In this document: piece by piece, positions 6,906 to 11,246 of the stretch
Layout of the letters: the number at the start of each line of letters is the position of its first letter
How positions within the stretch are numbered: position 1 is the first letter of the stretch
Assembly: GCA_021779795.1 (NCBI GenBank)
Contig: JAJXZZ010000061.1
Location: 1-11,246 of the forward strand
DNA: 11,246 bases
From: Acidobacteriota bacterium
GTDB taxonomy: Bacteria > Acidobacteriota > Vicinamibacteria > Vicinamibacterales > Fen-181
Direction: 5' to 3'
Program-made: the position numbers and the translations under genes
The notes under the pieces: model-generated
What the model was told of the DNA's origin: nothing
Seen by the model: only the letters and a program-made list of their open reading frames with translations
Database searches by the model: none

Positions 6906-6934
6906 TTGACCGACGGATCTTTCTCCGCTATAGT
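6906..6934 (+). promoter_or_regulatory. Sigma70-type promoter of metK
   Basis: TTGACC (6906-6911) and TATAGT (6929-6934) are separated by exactly 17 bases, a near-consensus -35/-10 pair. The expected start point is about 6940-6942, where the first helix of the riboswitch begins. This co-location supports both calls. Confidence 0.8.
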
Positions 6935-6940
6935 GGACGA

Positions 6941-7047
6941 ACCATCCAGATGGGACGAGGGGCGCGGCCCGCCGACTCCCAGCCAACTCCGATGAAGTCC
7001 CTTCTCAGGGGCTCCAACCGGCTCGGTGGCAATGCCGCGCGATGGAG
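6941..7047 (+). promoter_or_regulatory. SAM riboswitch (SAM-I/SAM-IV type) in the metK leader
   Basis: The leader folds by hand into the SAM-I/SAM-IV plan. P1 is CCATC (6942-6946) with GATGG (7041-7045). J1/2 is CAGA. P2a is TGGGA (6951-6955) with TCCCA (6977-6981). A kink-turn-like element follows, with GA (6957-6958) opposite GA (6974-6975) and a 3-base bulge. P2b is GGG (6960-6962) with CCC (6968-6970). The P2 loop CGCGG (6963-6967) is complementary to CCGCG (7035-7039), the pseudoknot expected in this class. P3 is CCaACC with GGTGG (7014-7029). An extra hairpin, AGTCCC/GGGGCT (6996-7013), is less usual. The 3' strand of P1 overlaps the GGAG ribosome site (7044-7047) of metK, so closing P1 on SAM binding should block translation. 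The subclass cannot be fixed by eye. Confidence 0.72.
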
Positions 7048-7052
7048 TGCCG

Positions 7053-8249
7053 ATGCCCAAGCACCCGAGCCGTCTCTCGCCCCGCCCGGCCGCGGAGGGG
7101 CCGGCCGACACCTGGCTCTTCACCTCCGAGTCGGTTTCGGAGGGCCATCCGGACAAGCTCGCCGACCGGATCTCCGACGAGATCGTCGATGCCGCCCTGC
7201 GAATCAATCCGCGGGCCCGCGTGGCGGCGGAGACGCTGGTGACCGCCGGCCGATGCCTCCTGGCCGGCGAGGTGAGTGACGCGAGCGGCCTCGATTACGT
7301 CGACCTGGCCCGAAGCGCCATCCGCGACGTGGGCTACGTCGGGGGCGACTTCGACGCCGACACGGTGCCGGTCGAGGTGGCCATCCACGAGCAGGCGGCC
7401 GAGATCGCCACGGCGGTCGGCGCGCACGGCGGCGTGGAGGGGGCCGGCGACCAGGGGCTCATGTTCGGCTACGCCTGCGACGAGACGCCGGAGCGCATGC
7501 CGGCCACGCTGGTCTACGCGCACCGGATCGTGGCGGCGCTCGCCCGGCTGCGAAGGGCCGGCCAGGGCCTCCTCGGCCCCGACGCCAAGTCCCAGGTGAC
7601 GCTCCGGTACACCGGAGGGCGGCCCGGCCCCGCCGAGGCCATCGTCGTCTCCCAGCAGCACCGCCCAGGCGCCGGCGAGGAGCTGCGGTCGCTGGTCCGA
7701 CAGGTGGTCCAGGAGGTCTTGCCGGAGGACGTGCTCGTCCCGGCCACCCGGCTCCTGGTGAACCCGTCCGGCTCCTTCGTGGTCGGGGGCCCGGCCGCCG
7801 ACACGGGGCTCACCGGCCGGAAGATCATCGTCGACACCTACGGTGGCGCGGCACCGCACGGCGGCGGCGCCTTCTCCGGCAAGGACCCCTCCAAGGTCGA
7901 CCGCTCGGCCGCCTACGCCGCGCGCTGGCTCGCCAAGAACATCGTCGCCGCCGGCCTGGCTCGCCGCTGCCTCGTCCAGGTCGCCTACGCCATCGGCGTC
8001 CCCGAGCCGGTCTCGCTGCGCGTCGAGACCTTCGGGACCTCCTCGACCTCGCCGGCCGCGCTCACGGCGCTCCTGGCTCGCCTGGTGGACCTCAGGCCCC
8101 GCGCCATCCGGGACCGGCTCGGCCTCGACCGGCCCATCTACGCGCGAACGGCCGCCTACGGCCACTTCGGTCGCGCGCCCGACGCCGACGGCGGCTTCCC
8201 CTGGGAGGGGACCGACCTCGCCGAGCAGCTCCTGGCCGGTCTCCGGTGA
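7053..8249 (+). CDS. metK: S-adenosylmethionine synthetase (methionine adenosyltransferase)
   Basis: Makes S-adenosylmethionine from methionine and ATP in the cytoplasm, releasing phosphate and pyrophosphate; the active enzyme is an oligomer. The 398-residue product is close to the usual ~385-400. Diagnostic motifs are in place: TSESVSEGHPDKLADRISD (24-42), with the ATP-binding GHPDK at 31-35; GAGDQGLMFGYA (130-141); DAKSQVT (177-183); and GGGAFSGKDPSKVDRSAAY (270-288). I start it at ATG 7053, which has GGAG five bases upstream; the in-frame GTG 7026 and ATG 7032 fall inside the riboswitch. The protein has a short Pro/Arg-rich N-terminal extension. It is transcribed from the 6906-6934 promoter and is probably repressed by its own product through the leader. 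Two small genes follow closely. Confidence 0.97.
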   Translation: MPKHPSRLSPRPAAEGPADTWLFTSESVSEGHPDKLADRISDEIVDAALRINPRARVAAETLVTAGRCLLAGEVSDASGLDYVDLARSAIRDVGYVGGDFDADTVPVEVAIHEQAAEIATAVGAHGGVEGAGDQGLMFGYACDETPERMPATLVYAHRIVAALARLRRAGQGLLGPDAKSQVTLRYTGGRPGPAEAIVVSQQHRPGAGEELRSLVRQVVQEVLPEDVLVPATRLLVNPSGSFVVGGPAADTGLTGRKIIVDTYGGAAPHGGGAFSGKDPSKVDRSAAYAARWLAKNIVAAGLARRCLVQVAYAIGVPEPVSLRVETFGTSSTSPAALTALLARLVDLRPRAIRDRLGLDRPIYARTAAYGHFGRAPDADGGFPWEGTDLAEQLLAGLR

Positions 8250-8258
8250 GGCGAGGCC

Positions 8259-8702
8259 ATGGACCACGAGGTCATCGATCTCGCCGAGCGGCTCACGCCG
8301 CGCCCGGGCCGGGGCGTCACGCTCCACTCCGAATCGGGGCTGGAGCCGGGAACCATCCTGGCCCTCCTGAACGAGCCGGGCTCCTTCACCTTCCAGCTCG
8401 ACGACCTCCGCGACCATCCGGCGAGACTGCTCCCCGACGGGACCAAGTGGACCTACCGCGCGAACTGCCAGCCGGACGGCCGCCATCGGACGGAGATCGT
8501 CATGCGGCGGGTGGACGTGGGCGTCCGGCGCCATCGGGTCCGCAGCTGCGCGTTGCCCGGCAAGCCGGGCCAGCGCACCATCCGTGAGTTGGAGGACTGC
8601 CTGGAGGGGGTCGATCCGCTCCTCCTGCGCACCGCCTGGGGCGCCGTCACCGGCTGCCCGCGCCCCCCCATGTCCGTCCCTCCAGTAACCTTCAAGCCAT
8701 GA
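8259..8702 (+). CDS. Unknown 147-aa protein downstream of metK
   Basis: I do not recognise this family. It begins nine bases after the metK stop with a GAGGCGAGG ribosome site, so it is almost certainly cotranscribed with metK and would share the riboswitch. It has four cysteines (in 'ANCQPDG', 'RSCALPG', 'EDCLEG' and 'TGCPRPP') and looks soluble. The first half reads 'GRGVTLHSESGLEPGTILALLNEPGSFTFQLDDL'; the tail is Pro-rich. No membrane segment, signal peptide or known catalytic motif is visible. It ends in an ATGA overlap with the next small gene. A role in SAM or methionine metabolism would be only a guess from position. Confidence 0.7.
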   Translation: MDHEVIDLAERLTPRPGRGVTLHSESGLEPGTILALLNEPGSFTFQLDDLRDHPARLLPDGTKWTYRANCQPDGRHRTEIVMRRVDVGVRRHRVRSCALPGKPGQRTIRELEDCLEGVDPLLLRTAWGAVTGCPRPPMSVPPVTFKP

Positions 8703-8830
8703 GCGGCTTTCCTCTCAGCGTCGCCGGGCACATCGCAATCGCGCTCGACTGCCTCCGCCGCGGCGACCTCGAAGGCGCCGCCTCGGCCCTGGCTCGCGCC
8801 GCAGCACTTTCGCGGGAAGCAGCCGGGTAG
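8699..8830 (+). CDS. 43-aa small protein overlapping the 147-aa gene (ATGA)
   Basis: The start ATG (8699-8701) overlaps the previous stop as ATGA, the classic sign of translational coupling. The predicted peptide begins MSGFPLSVAGHIAIALDCL and continues as an Ala/Leu/Arg-rich helix ending LARAAALSREAAG. It has the look of one helical hairpin, similar to a single TPR unit ('CLRRGDLEGAASALARAAAL'). It may be a real small protein or a remnant of a longer TPR protein. The following 87 bases hold no gene. Confidence 0.45.
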   Translation: MSGFPLSVAGHIAIALDCLRRGDLEGAASALARAAALSREAAG

Positions 8831-8917
8831 TCCCCGCACCGCAGCAGCCTCAGCTGACGACCCGGCCACCGGCCGGCGTCGCTCTCTTCCCACACGCCCA
8901 CGCCCAGGAGGTCGCAC

Positions 8918-9538
8918 ATGAAGCTCTTCAACAACCCGAAGCTCCGCCACCTGCTCTCCGAGCTCGACCGCGCCCGGGAGCTCTTCAACGAGCACGAGCA
9001 TGGGCAGGCGCTGGAGGTCTACCGCGCCGCACAGGAGGAGCTGAAGCGGCTCGGCGCCACCTCCGCCTTCGTCCTCTGGAACATGGCCATCGCTGCCGAC
9101 AACATGGGAGACCTGCCAGTGGCCCTCGACCTCGTCGTCCAGGCGGTGATTCTCGATCCGCTCGCCATCCCGTTCCGCAACTCCTTCGACATCATCGCCC
9201 GCCGCATTCGCGATGCGCTCGCCGCGCCCGAGCGCAAGGTGGACGACCCGGCCACGCCCCGGCTCTATGAGCTCCTCACCCGCGTCGGCGGGGCCGACGT
9301 CCCCGCCCACGTGGCCATGGCCCGCTTCTGCGCGGCCACCGGCGACCTCCCCCGGGCCCGGGCCATCGCAGCGGCGACCACGCTCCTCCACCCGATGGAG
9401 CGCGAGGCCTGGCTCTGCAAGGCCGAGGTGGCGCGGACGGCCGGCGAGCCGGAGGAGGCCGCCGTCTGCACCGCCGAGGCGGCGGCACTGGAGGGCGAGC
9501 CGGTGCCCTTCGCGGTGCCGGGGGTGGCGCAGGGGTAG
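8918..9538 (+). CDS. TPR-like repeat protein (206 aa)
   Basis: The start ATG at 8918 has a full AGGAGG six bases upstream. The product is entirely helical, with TPR-like pairs at about 16-46 (ending in 'QALEVYRAAQEELKRLG'), 50-81 ('FVLWNMAIAADNMGDLPVALDLVVQAVILDP'-type spacing, with A, G, A and P at the usual places), 129-159 ('MARFCAATGDLPRARAIAAATTLLHP') and 163-192 ('LCKAEVARTAGEPEEAA'). It has no signal peptide and no second domain. TPR proteins hold protein-protein contacts; the partner is not visible. It may be an independent transcription unit or the distal part of the metK cluster. The family call is structural rather than functional. Confidence 0.8.
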   Translation: MKLFNNPKLRHLLSELDRARELFNEHEHGQALEVYRAAQEELKRLGATSAFVLWNMAIAADNMGDLPVALDLVVQAVILDPLAIPFRNSFDIIARRIRDALAAPERKVDDPATPRLYELLTRVGGADVPAHVAMARFCAATGDLPRARAIAAATTLLHPMEREAWLCKAEVARTAGEPEEAAVCTAEAAALEGEPVPFAVPGVAQG

Positions 9539-9558
9539 GCGGGACGAGGCGGCGCACC

Positions 9559-9768
9559 ATGGACGGTCCCAGCCGGGAGTCCTACCTCGCCATGCAAGCG
9601 CGAAAGCAGGCCTGGCTCGATGCCCTGCGCACCCGCGACGACATGGTGGCGCTCGACGAGTGGCGCCTGGCCGTGGAGGCAGTCGGCGGCTGGCCCGAGG
9701 ATCTGGTGCCGTTCATCGCAGTCGGAAATGGCGATTCCTTCTGCCTGTCACGCCGCGAAGCCGATTGA
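9559..9768 (+). CDS. Short protein, possible truncated SUKH (SMI1/KNR4-like) domain
   Basis: The 69-residue frame follows the TPR gene by 20 bases with a weak GAGG-type site. Its C-terminal part, 'WPEDLVPFIAVGNGDSFCLS', recalls the central strand region of SUKH domains, where a gly-asn-gly-asp turn precedes a strand ending in Cys-Leu. SUKH domains occur in immunity proteins against toxins and in general regulatory proteins. A full domain is about 120-150 residues, and here the stop comes soon after the turn, so the second half is missing. Either this is a decayed gene or a different small family. It converges on the metallophosphoesterase gene, 57 bases away. Confidence 0.45.
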   Translation: MDGPSRESYLAMQARKQAWLDALRTRDDMVALDEWRLAVEAVGGWPEDLVPFIAVGNGDSFCLSRREAD

Positions 9769-9825
9769 ATCACCGTCGGACGGGACCAGATCGCCAAGGC
9801 CGGTTCATTGGCAGACTCGTCAGGG

Positions 9826-10989
9826 TCAGCGCAGGGTGCGCAAACGCACGCGGACGATCTCCGACGGCACGCCGAGGCGCATGGGCGGTCCCCATGTTCC
9901 CGTGCCGCGCGAGACGTAGAAGTGGCTCGCGCCGATCTGGTAGTGCCCGGCGTTGTGTGGATAGAGCCTTCGGGCGAGCCAGGATATCGGCCAGAGTTGG
10001 CCGCCGTGCGTGTGACCGGACAGGACCAGACCGACACCCAACTCCGCGAGACGGGGGTAACCCAGTGGCTGGTGGCAAAGGAGGATCGAGGCACGCTGCC
10101 GCGTCGCGGGACCGATCACCTGCTCGAGTCGAGGCGCCTGGTCGCCCTCCATGCGCGCGGCGATGGGATCATCGATTCCATAGACGTCGATCGCCCCAGC
10201 CACGGTGACTCTCTCGTTTCGCAGAAAGCGCACGTTACCCGCCTCCGCGCACCGAACCACCTCGTCTACGCCGGCATGAAAGTCGTGGTTTCCCGTGACC
10301 GCCAGCACGCCGTGGCGCGCCTTGAGGTTCTGCAGCACTCGCATGGCCTCGACCAGGTGCGCCACCTTCTCGTCGGCGAGGTCGCCGGTGATCACCACGA
10401 GGTCAGGCGCGAGGGAGTTGACGCGCTCCACCATTCCGCGCAGGCGCCCTGCGCGAGAGAAAGGACCCACGTGTACGTCGCTGAGTTGCACCACGGAGAA
10501 TCCCTCGAGAGAGCGTGGGAGGTGGGCGAGCGCGACCTCGACATCCGTGGTCCGTGGCATGGCCTGGGCTGTCGCGACACTGATCGCGGCGATCACCACG
10601 GCGGTCGCGCTCACCAGCGCGAGCCCGGCGTGTCCAGGCGACAGGTTGAGCAGCATCGGGGCATGGATACCGAGCGCAGCGCTCCGGAGGATGAACATTC
10701 CCGCCTGCAGCGCGAGGGCGGCGAGGGAGGCGTACAGCGCGAGCCCCAGCCACACCATCACCACCCAGTTGACCAGCGCGGTGGGACGCCACACGCGGGT
10801 TCGAGACAGAATCCTCAGCAAAGGAAACGAGACGGCTCCGCACACCGCCAACCCCCGCAGCGACCAGATCTCGCTCGTGGAGCAGGGGCCGAGCGCCCCC
10901 AGCAGACGGGCGTACAGGTAATAGTGCATGCCGCCGAACAAGGTCAGCATCACCGTGACCAGGACGACGATTCGAAGGTGGCGGAGCAT
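9826..10989 (-). CDS. Membrane-anchored metallophosphoesterase (YkuE/YaeI-like)
   Basis: The product has 387 residues. The first ~145 hold about four hydrophobic helices (roughly 5-25, 42-60, 70-100 and 118-140). The rest is a calcineurin-like phosphoesterase domain with every metal-binding motif: D171-V-H173, G202-D203, G233-N-H235-D236, H306, and GHTHGGQ (325-331). The GHTHGGQLWP signature is typical of the YkuE/YaeI group of membrane-associated phosphodiesterases/phosphatases, some of which act on lipid intermediates; the substrate here is not known. I start at ATG 10989, just before the first helix and with GTAGGGG upstream. The open frame further 5' is Arg-rich and lacks a signal. The upstream gene on the same strand ends 53 bases before it, so they may be cotranscribed. 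Confidence 0.92.
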   Translation of the reverse strand: MLRHLRIVVLVTVMLTLFGGMHYYLYARLLGALGPCSTSEIWSLRGLAVCGAVSFPLLRILSRTRVWRPTALVNWVVMVWLGLALYASLAALALQAGMFILRSAALGIHAPMLLNLSPGHAGLALVSATAVVIAAISVATAQAMPRTTDVEVALAHLPRSLEGFSVVQLSDVHVGPFSRAGRLRGMVERVNSLAPDLVVITGDLADEKVAHLVEAMRVLQNLKARHGVLAVTGNHDFHAGVDEVVRCAEAGNVRFLRNERVTVAGAIDVYGIDDPIAARMEGDQAPRLEQVIGPATRQRASILLCHQPLGYPRLAELGVGLVLSGHTHGGQLWPISWLARRLYPHNAGHYQIGASHFYVSRGTGTWGPPMRLGVPSEIVRVRLRTLR

Positions 10990-11042
10990 CGAGCGTGAAC
11001 CCCTACCTCTGTTTCGTTCGCTGACCGATCGGACCGGATCCG

Positions 11043-11246
11043 TCACGGTGCGCTGAGCGCCGCAGTCGCCTGGCTCGCGGAAATCACAGTCGCCTGCCGT
11101 ACGAAGACTTTCTCCATCAACATGCGGTGCACCTCGGGGTCCCGATCCGCGCAGCAATCTTCGACGACGACGATGCGATAGTCCGCGTCGGCAGCATGGC
11201 GGAGGGTCGAGAGGACGACCCCGCCCGTAGAGATGCCGGCAAGCAA
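11043..11246 (-). CDS. Isochorismatase-like hydrolase, C-terminal fragment cut by window edge
   Basis: Only the last 67-68 codons lie in the window; the gene continues to the right. The segment 'LAGISTGGVVLSTLRHAADADYRIVVVEDCCAD' matches the last core strands of the isochorismatase/cysteine hydrolase fold, and 'DPEVHRMLMEKVFVRQATVIS' is its C-terminal helix and strand. In canonical members the turn reads T-N-x-C-V with a nucleophilic Cys; here it is T-G-G-V-V, so the Cys is replaced by Val. This is seen in some subgroups of the fold, and suggests a changed or lost hydrolase chemistry unless another residue substitutes. The N-terminal Asp and Lys of the catalytic triad are outside the window and cannot be checked. 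Confidence 0.8.
   Translation of the reverse strand: MLAGISTGGVVLSTLRHAADADYRIVVVEDCCADRDPEVHRMLMEKVFVRQATVISASQATAALSAP

Noticed and set aside
7026..7052. Earlier metK starts (GTG 7026, ATG 7032)
   Set aside because: Both lie inside the predicted riboswitch and lack a ribosome site; ATG 7053 has GGAG at good spacing.
7005..8534. Long minus-strand open frame (509 codons) opposite metK
   Set aside because: It is antisense to metK, has the Gly/Val/Arg/Asp-rich composition of a high-GC shadow frame and shows no motif.
1..11246. CRISPR array, tRNA or rRNA genes
   Set aside because: No regularly spaced repeat series, no cloverleaf with a TTCGA-type arm and no rRNA signature was seen on either strand.

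Overview
The window looks like a chromosomal stretch of a high-GC bacterium. The flanks have very strong G/C bias at third codon positions, and the gene set (metK under a riboswitch, TPR and SUKH-like small proteins, a YkuE-type phosphoesterase) would fit a Myxococcota/Deltaproteobacteria-like host such as an Anaeromyxobacter relative. That assignment is an inference from style, not from a marker gene.

Layout. (1) 72-821, plus strand: a TauE/SafE-family membrane transporter. (2) 868-1280: insertion-sequence debris, made of one copy of a ~175 bp repeat and a frameshifted helix-turn-helix transposase fragment. (3) 1378-6387, minus strand: an accessory island of five genes in one direction, with visibly lower GC than the flanks. 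In transcription order they encode a 306-aa protein with a possible uracil-DNA-glycosylase-like layout, a 370-aa coiled-coil protein possibly acting as a GrpE-like partner, a 484-aa divergent Hsp70-type ATPase, and two unknown proteins of 134 and 276 aa. (4) 6480-6660: a second copy of the repeat in the same orientation, so the island sits between direct repeats whose 62-bp core differs at one base. (5) 6906-8830, plus strand: a sigma70-like promoter, a SAM riboswitch of the SAM-I/SAM-IV type, metK, and two small genes coupled to it. (6) 8918-9768, plus strand: a TPR-like protein and a short protein resembling a truncated SUKH domain. (7) 9826-11246, minus strand: a membrane-anchored metallophosphoesterase and the C-terminal part of an isochorismatase-like hydrolase that runs off the right edge.

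Two parts stand out. The five-gene Hsp70-centred island lies between decayed mobile-element repeats and matches no named defence or stress system I can recall. Its tight spacing suggests one functional unit: an ATPase, a coiled-coil partner, and accessory or effector proteins. The metK leader can be read base by base: a promoter with a 17-bp spacer starts transcription at the first helix of the riboswitch, and closing that helix would pair part of the metK ribosome binding site. That is a direct feedback design for SAM synthesis.
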